A stretch of 64,000 bases of DNA from Bacteriovoracaceae bacterium. Its GTDB lineage: Bacteria > Bdellovibrionota > Bacteriovoracia > Bacteriovoracales > Bacteriovoracaceae. The position numbers and the translations under genes were made by a program. The notes beneath the pieces were generated by a model, which had not been told where the DNA came from, did not search any database, and saw only the letters and a program-made list of their open reading frames with translations. This document shows, in pieces, positions 28,918 through 37,941 of this stretch; the stretch's first letter is position 1, and each line of letters opens with the position of its first letter. The DNA is taken from positions 1-64,000 of the forward strand of contig JADHTQ010000006.1 in assembly GCA_016784965.1 (NCBI GenBank), given 5' to 3'.

Positions 28918-29556
28918 TCAATGTACAACATTGGTATTTGGTGGAATTTTAAACACAAATGTTTTGTCATCAAATTTAGCATTTGGATTGATGCGCCTAA
29001 ATTCTAAGGTAACTTGTTTTCCTTCTGAGTAAGTAAGAGACATGGATCTTAAGTTGCGAAACATTATTTTTGCATTTTTAGTAAACCTTAAAACTGCTTC
29101 TTTTACCCCCAACTCTTTTTTCATTTTTTTGAAAAATGTAATGTAGTACAATTCATCATTTTTTTTAACTTTATATTTTCTATTGGAGACTAGACCATTA
29201 ACCAAGACATCAAAAAACTTTGACAGCCCATTATTATCCGTGGAGCTTAAGGTAACTTGCCCAGGTTCTGACTTGATAAATGAAGGTTCATAAAACCAGG
29301 TGTTAACAACATTACTGACAAACACTATTAAATTTGGTTTTTCCATCTCAAGTCGAATATTGCTTGGGTACTTATAGTAAATTTTGCCATTGCTGGTTTT
29401 AATTTTCTTACTAATTAAGCTTTTATGTTTTTGGACAAATTGAGCACTGAAGGACTTGGGGAGAAACAATCTTGCATTTTTTCTGCTCGATTTACAAATA
29501 GCAGGATTTAGACCCCAAAGCAAAAACATACAAAATAGAACGAATGATTTTTTCAT
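28918..29556 (-). CDS. lolA: LolA-like outer-membrane lipoprotein carrier, 212 aa
   Basis: A signal peptide (MKKSFVLFCMFLLWGLNPAI, then C) is followed by a LolA-like beta fold: the FSAQFVQKHKSLISK segment, a 'GKIYYKYPSNIRLEMEKP' strand pair and later 'TWFYEP'. LolA carries lipoproteins across the periplasm from LolCDE to LolB. The protein is about as long as typical LolA. The symbol is offered because the pattern matches well, but divergent LolA-fold proteins with other roles exist. It lies 17 bases downstream of smc. Confidence 0.75.
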   Translation of the reverse strand: MKKSFVLFCMFLLWGLNPAICKSSRKNARLFLPKSFSAQFVQKHKSLISKKIKTSNGKIYYKYPSNIRLEMEKPNLIVFVSNVVNTWFYEPSFIKSEPGQVTLSSTDNNGLSKFFDVLVNGLVSNRKYKVKKNDELYYITFFKKMKKELGVKEAVLRFTKNAKIMFRNLRSMSLTYSEGKQVTLEFRRINPNAKFDDKTFVFKIPPNTNVVH

Positions 29557-29573
29557 AGCTCACCTTTTATTTT

Positions 29574-32500
29574 TTAGTGCAATTGAACGGATACTGCCTT
29601 TGAAATTCCTGGCTCTTGCATAGTTACACCATACAAAGAATCATTCATCTCCATTGTCTTTTTATTATGGGTAATAAGAATAAATTGAGAATCTTTACTC
29701 ATCTCCCGTAGAAGCTCGTTAAAGCGCCCAATATTGGCATCATCTAAAGGGGCATCTACTTCATCTAATAGGCAAAAAGGAGATGGCTTTACCAAAAAAA
29801 TGGAAAAAATCAGACTAACTGCCGTCATTGCCTTTTCTCCACCGGACATCAAGTTAATATTTTGCATTTTCTTACCGGGTGGCCTTGCTATGATATCGAT
29901 ACCACACTCAGCATCGGACAGGTCCCCTACAATATCGAGCTTGGCATTTCCACCACCAAAAATAATAGGAAATACTTTTTCAAATCTTGAGCTCACCTCT
30001 TCATAGGCCAGCTTAAATCTTTTTTTAGATTTTTCATCAATATGTGTTATTGCCTGCTGTAAGTCTAAGAGTGATTTAGTTAAGTCTTGTTCGTGCTCTT
30101 TTAAAAAGTCAGAGCGAAATTTCTGTCGTCTATAATCTTCAATTGCTTGCCAATTTATTTCACCTAATGCCGCATACTCTATTTTATACTGCTGATAATA
30201 TTGCTGGCACTGTTTTAACTCTTGTAGTTTTATTTTTGTAAACTCATAAGGTAGACTTGTTAGCTGTTTTGGACCGTCGTCTGTCTGCCGGGTAAACATT
30301 GTGCTTAAATCATTAAAGCTTTCTAGCTGCTGCTCACTAATATCACAAAATGTTGCCAACACCTCTCTAAGGTTGATTTGGTATTTTTCAAAAATATTTC
30401 TAACAAGATGGGCCTCTTCTGTTAGATATTGACCAAGTCTAATTTCATATTCTACTTGCTTTTTTTCGGCCTTAGATATATTTTTGGCAAGCAACTTTAC
30501 TTCATTTTCCCGATCATACATGGCGGCAATCAAAGCTTCCACCTTATCTTTCATTGAATGTAGTTGCTCTTGCTGAGTCTGAAGGTTTTTTGCCAACCCT
30601 GTGCAGTCTTCACTCAGGGTTTGAATTTGAATCTCATATGCATCAATTTCAGTATGATACTGTGTTATCAGCTGCTGGTTACTTTCTAAGCGAACTTTTA
30701 GTCGCTGCAGCTGCCCTTCTACATCTGCTAGCTGTGACTGTATAGACTGCTGTCGATCTTTAAAGGATTTGGCCTCAATCTGCTTTTTAAGAAGCTCCTC
30801 TTTGCTCTGGGCCAGGGCCGTTCGCATCAACTCCAACTCATCAACCATCTCATCACATCGAGTTTCCTCTTCTTGCAGCTTTAATTCAACAACGGACAAA
30901 TGCTTACCAAGCTTTTCTTCCTCTTCAAGTAGCGCTAATCTGCTACTTGAGATGTCGGCCTTACGCTTTGTAAGGTTACTCAAACGCTCTTGCCCCATCT
31001 TTAAATTATTAGCTTTGGCCTCAAAAGATGACTTAAAGACCGTCACCTCTGCCTTTGCCTCAACTAAACTATTTTTGACCTCCTCATACTTAGAGATAGA
31101 CTCATCTAAAACAACTTTTTCGCTTTTGACTTTTTGCTCTAATATTTCAAGCTCTGTCTGCAAAATTTTAACATTACTGTCTATGGACACAATCCGGTTG
31201 TTGCGCTCGACCATACCTTGAAGCTTGTGCGCCTCATCGGTGATAGTTAAAATTTTACCTCCCCCCGTATTCTTAATCAGAATTGAGCCATCTAGAGAAA
31301 TCAATGTCTTAAAGTTTATACTTTCAGAAATTTTAGTAAAATCTTCTGGACACAGCTGGGGTACAACATATTGTCCCACAAGTAGCTCAGATAACAAAGG
31401 TCCAAACTTGTGCGGCACAGTAATTATATCCGCAAAAGGAATTAGTTCATTACTGCCATCATCTGTGACGCCTAGCGCCAACCTTAACCGCTCTTGTGAC
31501 TCGTTACCATCTTGGGTGTCATTATTAGCATTAGGCCGTGTAAGCATGAAGTCTGAACTTTTATCCAGGTTATTTTGTCCCCAAGTAACAAATGATTGGG
31601 CATCAGACTCTGCCGATACCAAGGTATCCATTAAATCATTCAGGCCACTTTGCACTGCCTTGGTGTACTTGTCGTCGCACTGGAGTAAATTGCCAACAAT
31701 TGCAAAATCATCTGATTGATCCTGCTTTAGAAAGTCTTGGGCACCACTTTTTACCCCTTCTAGAGATTCTGCTAACTCTTTTAAAGAGCTTAACTTAGAT
31801 TCCATCTGAATCATCTCTTTGGTCTTTACCCTTAAAATCTTCTCTTTTTGTGTATAGGATTGGGTTTGAACACTGATTTGTTCTTTTAAATTGCTTTCTT
31901 TTTGGGCCAACACCTCTATGGCCTTTTCTCTGTTATAAACCTCTTCTTTTTCCCCTACAATTTCTTCCGTCACACCAGTATATTTGGTCTCCAGAAGATG
32001 AACTTCTTCACTAATATCTTGCAAATTAAAAGAGAGTTCTTCTTGCTTTGTAGTGTTTTTAAATACCTCTTGCTCAATCTCCAATTTTTTTCTTCTTAAA
32101 TCTTCAGTATCCTCTTTTAGCTCTTTTAGTCCCTCTACTTTAGAATCAAACTCATCGTTTAAGTGACCTACTCGCTCTTCTAAGTCAGAAAAATCCTGCT
32201 CTACAACTTTTTGAGTGGTAAGCTCTTGCTGCTCAACTTCTAGTTGCTCAAGCCTGCTTTGTCTGTCTGCTAATTCTTCCTGCAGTACTGTAGACTCTTT
32301 TTTTCGAGTGGCAATCATCCCCTCTTTTTCTGTTTTGGCCTTCTGGGTAAAGTCGAGTTGTGTCTCCTTGGCAACGAGCTCTTTTGAAGCTTCGTTATAT
32401 ATGTTTTGATACTCTTCAATCTTAGCGCCTTGTTCATCGCGCTCTAGGCGTTCTTGCTCAAGATCAATTTCTAAAGTATTTTTTTGAACCTGCCAATTCT

Positions 32501-33284
32501 CACAATCTAAATTCAATTCATTTAATGATTGCTTATCATCAGAATACTTTTTGAGCAGATTGAACTCTTTATGGGAGTCTACTATGAGCTCATGTTTTTG
32601 GATTTTATCTTGTAAACTCTTGGCCCGTTCAGCTTTTTGTGCTTGCAATTTTAAGGAGTTAAGGTTTTTATCGACCTCTACTTTCAGATCATTCAGCCTA
32701 TTTAGATTGCTTTGCGTTTGCTCAATCTTGCGCAAAGAATCCTTTTTTCTCATTTTAAATTTGGTAATGCCTGCAACATCTTCAATAATCATCCTACGTT
32801 CGATGGGCTTTGCCTGCACTAACCGCTCAATCTCCCCCTGAGCAATAATGGAATACGATTTGGCACCAGCACCTGTATCCATAAATACTTCTTGAATATC
32901 TTTTAGGCGGCAAGGCATTCCATTTATGAGATACTGAGTCTCACCATTTCTATAAAGCTTTCTGGTAATTTCTATTTCTGATGGACTTAAGACTTTGGAA
33001 CCTATGTGAATGTGCTTTGCTGTATCATTGACCAAAACAAGAGAAACTTTGGCCCAAGTGCCAGGATTGTACTTAGAAGATCCCGAAAAAATAACATCTT
33101 TCATGCTATTGCCGCGCAGATGCTTGGCCGACTGCTCTCCCATGACCCAAAAAATGGCATCTACAATGTTAGACTTGCCACAACCATTTGGTCCTACAAT
33201 TCCAGTTATCCCATTATCAAAATTTATGGTGGTCCTATCCTTGAAGGACTTAAACCCTTGGATATAAAGTCTTTTTAGTTTCAC
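29574..33284 (-). CDS. smc: Chromosome segregation protein SMC, 1236 aa
   Basis: A structural-maintenance-of-chromosomes ATPase. It has Walker A GPNGCGKSN (residues 31-39), long coiled coils on each side of a hinge at roughly 500-660, the ABC signature LMSGGEKA and Walker B LLDEVDAPLDDAN near the C-terminus. It forms a DNA-compacting ring with ScpA and ScpB; neither is in this window. Length and domain order are normal. It faces away from the two-component operon at 33.5 kb, leaving a 211-base divergent promoter region. Confidence 0.97.
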   Translation of the reverse strand: MKLKRLYIQGFKSFKDRTTINFDNGITGIVGPNGCGKSNIVDAIFWVMGEQSAKHLRGNSMKDVIFSGSSKYNPGTWAKVSLVLVNDTAKHIHIGSKVLSPSEIEITRKLYRNGETQYLINGMPCRLKDIQEVFMDTGAGAKSYSIIAQGEIERLVQAKPIERRMIIEDVAGITKFKMRKKDSLRKIEQTQSNLNRLNDLKVEVDKNLNSLKLQAQKAERAKSLQDKIQKHELIVDSHKEFNLLKKYSDDKQSLNELNLDCENWQVQKNTLEIDLEQERLERDEQGAKIEEYQNIYNEASKELVAKETQLDFTQKAKTEKEGMIATRKKESTVLQEELADRQSRLEQLEVEQQELTTQKVVEQDFSDLEERVGHLNDEFDSKVEGLKELKEDTEDLRRKKLEIEQEVFKNTTKQEELSFNLQDISEEVHLLETKYTGVTEEIVGEKEEVYNREKAIEVLAQKESNLKEQISVQTQSYTQKEKILRVKTKEMIQMESKLSSLKELAESLEGVKSGAQDFLKQDQSDDFAIVGNLLQCDDKYTKAVQSGLNDLMDTLVSAESDAQSFVTWGQNNLDKSSDFMLTRPNANNDTQDGNESQERLRLALGVTDDGSNELIPFADIITVPHKFGPLLSELLVGQYVVPQLCPEDFTKISESINFKTLISLDGSILIKNTGGGKILTITDEAHKLQGMVERNNRIVSIDSNVKILQTELEILEQKVKSEKVVLDESISKYEEVKNSLVEAKAEVTVFKSSFEAKANNLKMGQERLSNLTKRKADISSSRLALLEEEEKLGKHLSVVELKLQEEETRCDEMVDELELMRTALAQSKEELLKKQIEAKSFKDRQQSIQSQLADVEGQLQRLKVRLESNQQLITQYHTEIDAYEIQIQTLSEDCTGLAKNLQTQQEQLHSMKDKVEALIAAMYDRENEVKLLAKNISKAEKKQVEYEIRLGQYLTEEAHLVRNIFEKYQINLREVLATFCDISEQQLESFNDLSTMFTRQTDDGPKQLTSLPYEFTKIKLQELKQCQQYYQQYKIEYAALGEINWQAIEDYRRQKFRSDFLKEHEQDLTKSLLDLQQAITHIDEKSKKRFKLAYEEVSSRFEKVFPIIFGGGNAKLDIVGDLSDAECGIDIIARPPGKKMQNINLMSGGEKAMTAVSLIFSIFLVKPSPFCLLDEVDAPLDDANIGRFNELLREMSKDSQFILITHNKKTMEMNDSLYGVTMQEPGISKAVSVQLH

Positions 33285-33431
33285 TCAGTCTCCTGACTAT
33301 CAAATATCAACTTGGAATATTTTGGCATATAATAACTGATTCGTATATCAGATTTTTTCAATAATTGGTGTTAATCATAGGTTTTAAGCCCTTTTACCTG
33401 ATTTTTAAAAAATATACAATTTAACAATTTC

Positions 33432-33449
33432 CTGTCATTTTCCTGACAT
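33432..33449 (+). promoter_or_regulatory. Pho-box-like direct repeat upstream of the histidine kinase
   Basis: CTGTCAT-TTTC-CTGACAT forms two 7-base half-sites starting 11 bases apart. This is the spacing used by OmpR/PhoB-family regulators, and the first half-site equals the Pho-box consensus. The CATAAT at 33469-33474 lies 19 bases downstream of the second half-site and could be the -10 element. Confidence 0.6.
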
Positions 33450-33495
33450 AACAGTGTTATTATCCAGGCATAATACAGACAACTTTAGGTGGAAT

Positions 33496-35064
33496 ATGAA
33501 GTTCTATATTATATTAATTTTTACCGCTCTGGGTATGACCTTTTTGGCCACACGCTTTTTATTTATGTCCCATAACACTTACTACAGCACAAACTCAGAA
33601 AATCATCAAATTAGAATGGCAATGGTTAAAGTTAGAGAAAATGTTCAACCTGTATCATCCATAGACTTATCTAGGATTTATCCCCACAAAACTTTGTGGA
33701 AAACCTTTTACCCACTCACGATCAATGATGATTTTACAACTGATACCAAACCTACTGATTATTCCAGTCAAACGGGGTGCTGGAGCAACGTTGCCGCCAG
33801 GGCCTTAAGTCGCAAATTCATTCTGTGGGAGAAATTTCGTTGTAATGAAAGTTTTTCTCTTCCAATTAACTTTTTACATACTCCCCCATATATGCATCCA
33901 GCAGGTGAAAGCTTTGCCTTGCTGGCCTTAAAATTTAAAAGAAAAATCAAAGATACAAGGCGAGAGCAATTAGACCTCTCATTATTTCATATCACTGAGC
34001 TTTCTAAGCTTAAGCAAATGGGAGCAACACTGAAGGATCCATTTAGCTTGCTCTCCACCATAAAATCCAATGAACTTGCACCGCTAGCAGACTGGCCAGT
34101 TGCCTTTTTGGCCAATCAATTACTATTTGTTCCAAGGTTTACACCTACTGTAATCGCAACCGGTAGACGGATCTATGATCTATACAAATTAAGTGAGGTT
34201 AACGAGTACCTGCTTAAGACCCCTTATGTACTATCTACCTATACCCAAAACCAAAGCTGCCTGTATAACAAATCAAACCTCTGCTATCGCCACAATTTTA
34301 AACATCTATTTAAACTGGCCAACAAAAACTCCATAGCTCTGTTTATTCTATCCACCCTAATTGTCATTTTAGTCGTGTGGGCACTTATTAGAAAGCTTAA
34401 AGCACAAAAAGAAGACGAAAACCACAGGCGGTTAGCACTGCAAATTCTAACCCATGAATTTCGAACACCCATCACCAGTATGTTGCTTCTTACAGACAAT
34501 ATCAGCAAACAGTTTGATCTGCTACCAAGCTCATTACAAGACTCATTTATGGCCCTATCTACCAATGTTTATCGCATGCAAAGGCTAGCTCAAACAAGTA
34601 AAAATTATTTAAAATTGGGTCACAAGGGTGTCTCTAGCTCCGATGTCAAAAAAATTGATTCTTTAAATGATTTCATGGCCAACACTTTAAGTAATTATGC
34701 TGAGCAGGTCGAGCTAATCCCACTAAAAGAGGATCTAAGCTTACATCTACCTGGCTATTGGATCGGAATCTGTTTGAAAAATTTGGTAGAAAATGCTATT
34801 TTTCATGGCGCAAGGCCTATAAAAGTCTGGGCCAATAAGTCTGGTAAAGAGATTCAGATTAAGATCCAAGATGGAGGTGTTTGTGAGTTTGGTAATATTG
34901 ATGATATTGCCGAAGAGTTTGTTAAAGGCCCAAAAAGTGAAGGAACGGGTCTTGGATTAGCTATCGTCTCCAAAGTAATGAAACAAATTGGTGGCAAATT
35001 GGAGTTTCAAACTAATCCCACAATTTTTAGCTTACATTTTAAAAGCGAAAATAAGGAGCAGTAA
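33496..35064 (+). CDS. Sensor histidine kinase with long extracytoplasmic domain, 522 aa
   Basis: The ATG at 33496 has AGGTGG before it; the earlier ATG at 33454 lies upstream of the -10-like element and would give no membrane start. TM1 covers about residues 2-23. A sensor region of about 240 residues follows, then TM2 (SIALFILSTLIVILVVWALI) at about 274-293, a HisKA dimerisation domain with phospho-acceptor in LTHEFRTPITSM (about His320), an N-box NLVENAIFHGA (about 431) and the G-box GTGLGLAIVS. The sensor region may correspond to the DUF3404 domain of Vibrio VxrA-type kinases, but I am not sure. The stop is adjacent to the ATG of the response regulator. Confidence 0.88.
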   Translation: MKFYIILIFTALGMTFLATRFLFMSHNTYYSTNSENHQIRMAMVKVRENVQPVSSIDLSRIYPHKTLWKTFYPLTINDDFTTDTKPTDYSSQTGCWSNVAARALSRKFILWEKFRCNESFSLPINFLHTPPYMHPAGESFALLALKFKRKIKDTRREQLDLSLFHITELSKLKQMGATLKDPFSLLSTIKSNELAPLADWPVAFLANQLLFVPRFTPTVIATGRRIYDLYKLSEVNEYLLKTPYVLSTYTQNQSCLYNKSNLCYRHNFKHLFKLANKNSIALFILSTLIVILVVWALIRKLKAQKEDENHRRLALQILTHEFRTPITSMLLLTDNISKQFDLLPSSLQDSFMALSTNVYRMQRLAQTSKNYLKLGHKGVSSSDVKKIDSLNDFMANTLSNYAEQVELIPLKEDLSLHLPGYWIGICLKNLVENAIFHGARPIKVWANKSGKEIQIKIQDGGVCEFGNIDDIAEEFVKGPKSEGTGLGLAIVSKVMKQIGGKLEFQTNPTIFSLHFKSENKEQ

Positions 35065-35742
35065 ATGGCCCAAATATTATTAGTCGAAGATGATTTAAGC
35101 CTAGGTCAAAGCTTAAAAGAAAACTTACAAATTGAAGGGTTTGAAATTTTTTGGAGCCAATCTTTACTAGAGGCCCAAGCAAGCTTGGATAAAGTAGACG
35201 TAGACCTCATAATTTTAGACTGGATGCTACCTGATGGGCAGGGAATTGACTTTTTAAAAGCTTTTAGGGTAAAAAACAAACTCCTGCCGGTGATCTTATT
35301 AACTGCAAGAGCTGAGTTAATTGATAAAGTCATAGGCCTTGAAAGTGGCGCTGATGATTACCTGACTAAACCCTTTGAACCTCGAGAGTTAATTGCACGC
35401 ATAAGGGCCCGCCTGAGAATTAAAAGTGATGATAATACGACCACTGATAGTGAGCAAAATGTTGTACAATTGGGAGATCTTAAAATACAACTTGACTCCC
35501 GGCAAGTGTATTATCAAAACAAGCTCTGTGAATTAAGTAAAATGGAATTTGACCTACTGAGACTACTTGCCATGTCCCCTGGTAGGGTATTTCACCGAGA
35601 GGAAATCCTAAATAAAGTGTGGGGGCTTGAAAATTACCCCACCACAAGAACTGTCGACACACATGTTTTGCAGCTGCGACAAAAATTCGACCATGATCTA
35701 ATCCAGACCGTAAGAGGTATTGGTTATCGTCTAAAAATTTAA
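35065..35742 (+). CDS. OmpR/PhoB-family response regulator, 225 aa
   Basis: The receiver domain has the acidic pair at VEDD (residues 8-10), the phospho-acceptor Asp52 in LIILDWMLPDG, the conserved Thr in LLTARAE and Lys in DYLTKPFEPREL. The C-terminal half is a winged helix with RTVDTHVLQLRQKF and RGIGYRLKI, typical of OmpR/PhoB DNA-binding domains. It begins directly after the kinase stop codon. It is a candidate for binding the 11-bp-spaced direct repeats found in front of the kinase and of the gene at 35823. Confidence 0.95.
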   Translation: MAQILLVEDDLSLGQSLKENLQIEGFEIFWSQSLLEAQASLDKVDVDLIILDWMLPDGQGIDFLKAFRVKNKLLPVILLTARAELIDKVIGLESGADDYLTKPFEPRELIARIRARLRIKSDDNTTTDSEQNVVQLGDLKIQLDSRQVYYQNKLCELSKMEFDLLRLLAMSPGRVFHREEILNKVWGLENYPTTRTVDTHVLQLRQKFDHDLIQTVRGIGYRLKI

Positions 35743-35749
35743 CTTACTT

Positions 35750-35767
35750 TTTACATTTCTTTGACAT
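35750..35767 (+). promoter_or_regulatory. Second direct-repeat box, upstream of the small HPF-like gene
   Basis: TTTACAT-TTCT-TTGACAT has the same 7-4-7 layout and 11-base period as the box at 33432. The possible -10 element CATACT (35787-35792) starts 19 bases after the second half-site, exactly the spacing seen at the first site. TTGACA inside it may also serve as a -35 element. Confidence 0.55.
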
Positions 35768-35822
35768 TTTTAACAATAGACCGTGCCATACTCGTTTGTA
35801 GCAGTCAACAAAGGAGCAAAGT

Positions 35823-36092
35823 ATGACTACCCACAAAACTAAAGACATAATGGACCAAATTATTAATGACATCAAAAGACAAATTCCCACCGCAAAGTTA
35901 GTAGCAGTTTCTTCTAAGTTAGAAAAAAACGGTCAATTTCAAGGAAAGGTTGAAATTCGAGTTAAAAAGCACCGTCTTTATGTGAGTAAATTAGATCGAT
36001 CTTTTCTTGAAAGCTTAAAACGGGCCAAAAAGGCGGCACTAAAACAGTACCAAAGAGTCATGCATAAGCCTAGACGACTGGTCTACCAGTAA
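35823..36092 (+). CDS. Small basic protein resembling ribosome hibernation factors, 89 aa
   Basis: The protein is short and basic, with a beta-strand pattern (AKLVAVSSKLEKNG, then GKVEIRVKKHRLYVS) followed by a helix ending in basic residues. This recalls the S30AE/HPF fold, in which short forms block the ribosomal decoding site during slow growth. The similarity is by pattern only; a nucleic-acid-binding protein of another kind is possible. AAAGGAG precedes the ATG. It lies 80 bases after the response regulator and has its own promoter-like region with a direct repeat, so it may be a target of the two-component system. It ends 2 bases from the convergent SH3 gene. Confidence 0.55.
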   Translation: MTTHKTKDIMDQIINDIKRQIPTAKLVAVSSKLEKNGQFQGKVEIRVKKHRLYVSKLDRSFLESLKRAKKAALKQYQRVMHKPRRLVYQ

Positions 36093-36094
36093 GA

Positions 36095-36850
36095 TTAATC
36101 AATAATATAGCCTTGGATTACTTTTACGTATTTCCACTTCTGCTTCTCTTCTAAAACTTCTACATCTGATCCATCTGGAACTACGATGATAAGCTTACCA
36201 TCAGTACTTGGATCTTCTCGCAATTTCAAACCACCATCAGCTGAAATTTTATCCGAGCGAACAAATTTTCCAAAAACCCATCCCTTTAAATCAGACTTAT
36301 CACTAGAGCTTTCAACTTTTGTCTTGCGCCACTTAAAAACTCTGACTTGGATTTCTTTCCAATTATCCTCGGTATCTAAAACTTCTACCTCTTCACCTTG
36401 TTGTACTATCATTATCATTTTTGCTGAGGTAGATGGCCCACTCCGCAGTTTTGCTCCCCCACTGGAGGAAATTTTATCATCATCTACCAGATCTCCATAA
36501 ACCCATCCTGAGACCAACATGCTGACAAACTCATTTTCGCCCTTAGTGACCGATATAGTGACATCCCCTTTAATAGTAGGAGACGATTTGACTATTTCAT
36601 TTTGCACTTTTTGGTCTTTAACTGGTGTTGGAGCAGGTTTGCTCCGGGGAGTTGGTTTGCTCCGGGGAGTTGGTTTGCTCCGGGGAGTTGGTTTGCTCTG
36701 GGGAGTTGGTTTGCTCTGGGGAGTTGGTTTGATTTTAGTTTTTTTTTGGTTTAAGTCCACACTTCCCCCACCAGCTGAGTCTTGAAAGGGCAAACTGGCG
36801 AGTGCAGTATTAAACAAAAAAAATGCTATCAAATAGTAGAAAATTCTCAT
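36095..36850 (-). CDS. Secreted protein with SH3-like domains and Pro-rich repeats, 251 aa
   Basis: A signal peptide (MRIFYYLIAFFLFNTALA) is followed by a Lys/Pro/Ser/Thr-rich linker made of six-residue repeats (TPQSKP, TPRSKP). Two SH3-like units follow, each containing a GGAKLRSGPS or GGLKLREDPS turn and ending with a 'VEVLDTEDNWKEIQV'-like strand. Bacterial SH3 domains commonly bind peptidoglycan peptides. No catalytic domain is present, so a cell-wall-binding or signalling role is likely. The linker and repeats suggest it extends through the periplasm. Confidence 0.8.
   Translation of the reverse strand: MRIFYYLIAFFLFNTALASLPFQDSAGGGSVDLNQKKTKIKPTPQSKPTPQSKPTPRSKPTPRSKPTPRSKPAPTPVKDQKVQNEIVKSSPTIKGDVTISVTKGENEFVSMLVSGWVYGDLVDDDKISSSGGAKLRSGPSTSAKMIMIVQQGEEVEVLDTEDNWKEIQVRVFKWRKTKVESSSDKSDLKGWVFGKFVRSDKISADGGLKLREDPSTDGKLIIVVPDGSDVEVLEEKQKWKYVKVIQGYIID
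36633..36731. repeat. 18-bp tandem repeat encoding a Pro-rich linker
   Basis: About five copies of an 18-base unit (CTCCGGGGAGTTGGTTTG and a CTCTGGGGAG variant) encode the SKPTPR/SKPTPQ hexapeptides of the SH3 protein. Copy number may vary between strains by slippage, in frame. Confidence 0.85.
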
Positions 36851-36950
36851 AATGCCTGTCCTTAGAGTAAGAATCTATTCCATTATATCCTACAGGCAAC
36901 ATTACCATAAAAATACAAATTAATCATGTCTTAAGATCTACCATTTTCTA

Positions 36951-37781
36951 TTATTTTGTCCGATTTTTTATTTCCGAGTGTTTTACTTGGTCCCAAAATA
37001 TATCCATTTTTTTTTGATTCATGGAGACCAGATCGTACTCGCTTTTATGAATCATCTCTTCCATCTGATTAAATCTTCTGATAAATTTCTTATTTGCGGC
37101 CCTTAAAGATTCTTCTGAATTAAAACCTAGATGTCTACCTAGTTGTGCCACTGAAAATAAAAAATCGCCATACTCTTCTTCTAGTTTCTTTTGTACTTTG
37201 GGGTCTTTTCGATCTTGCTTTAACTCTTCACTAAATTCATGCCACTCTTCTTCCACTTTGCTAATTACCTCTTCGGCACAATCCCAGTCAAAACCTATTT
37301 TATTGGTTTTTTCCCCGATTTTGTTGGCAGAAAATAGTGCTGGAAAAACTAGATAACTTTCATCAATTTGTTTTTGGTATTTGTGCTGCTTGTTTTGACT
37401 CTCTTTTTCAGTTTCTTTGATCTTTTCCCAGTTTTTTACTACTGTATGTGCCTCTATTTTTTCTTTGATCTGCCCAAAAACATGGGGGTGCCTTCTTTTT
37501 AGCTTTGTTGCCAGTACTCTTGAAACTGATGCCAAAGTAAAATTACCCTTTTCTTCGCCTATAGCACTATGCAAAAGTACCTGTAGCAGAATATCTCCCA
37601 ACTCTTCTTCCATCTCTTTGGGATCTTCAAGTTCAGTGGCGTGAATAAATTCATAACACTCTTCAACTAAAAACTCTAACAGAGACTTGTGAGTTTGCTT
37701 TAAATCCCATGGGCATCCAGTTACGGGATGACGCAGCTTTTTAATTACCTCTACTAAATCTTCAAAATCACTATTTTGCAT
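36951..37781 (-). CDS. mazG: Nucleoside triphosphate pyrophosphohydrolase MazG, 276 aa
   Basis: The N-terminal MazG domain shows the family start CPWDLKQTHKSLLEFL, the E-x(2)-E pairs of the metal site in VEECYEF and in EEELGDILLQVLLHS. A second MazG-like half with EEVISKVEEEWHEF and EEEYGDFLFSVAQL follows. The enzyme hydrolyses nucleoside triphosphates to monophosphates, removing abnormal nucleotides or lowering stress nucleotides. Length is as usual for the two-domain bacterial form. Confidence 0.95.
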   Translation of the reverse strand: MQNSDFEDLVEVIKKLRHPVTGCPWDLKQTHKSLLEFLVEECYEFIHATELEDPKEMEEELGDILLQVLLHSAIGEEKGNFTLASVSRVLATKLKRRHPHVFGQIKEKIEAHTVVKNWEKIKETEKESQNKQHKYQKQIDESYLVFPALFSANKIGEKTNKIGFDWDCAEEVISKVEEEWHEFSEELKQDRKDPKVQKKLEEEYGDFLFSVAQLGRHLGFNSEESLRAANKKFIRRFNQMEEMIHKSEYDLVSMNQKKMDIFWDQVKHSEIKNRTK

Positions 37782-37882
37782 TAATATCTCCTAAATGTGC
37801 TAAAAATTTATTTACTGCTATAAAACACAATACCGCCAATGTCACGCTAATAAATTTGTCTCAGGTTAATATACAATCTGCT

Positions 37883-37912
37883 TTGAAATCTGCTACCATA
37901 CCCAGATATAGC
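37883..37912 (+). promoter_or_regulatory. Possible sigma-70 promoter
   Basis: TTGAAA at 37883-37888, an 18-base spacer and TATAGC at 37907-37912 lie 30 bases before the ATG at 37942. Confidence 0.4.
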
Positions 37913-37941
37913 ATAAACTTTATATAAATTTTAAAGGCCAG

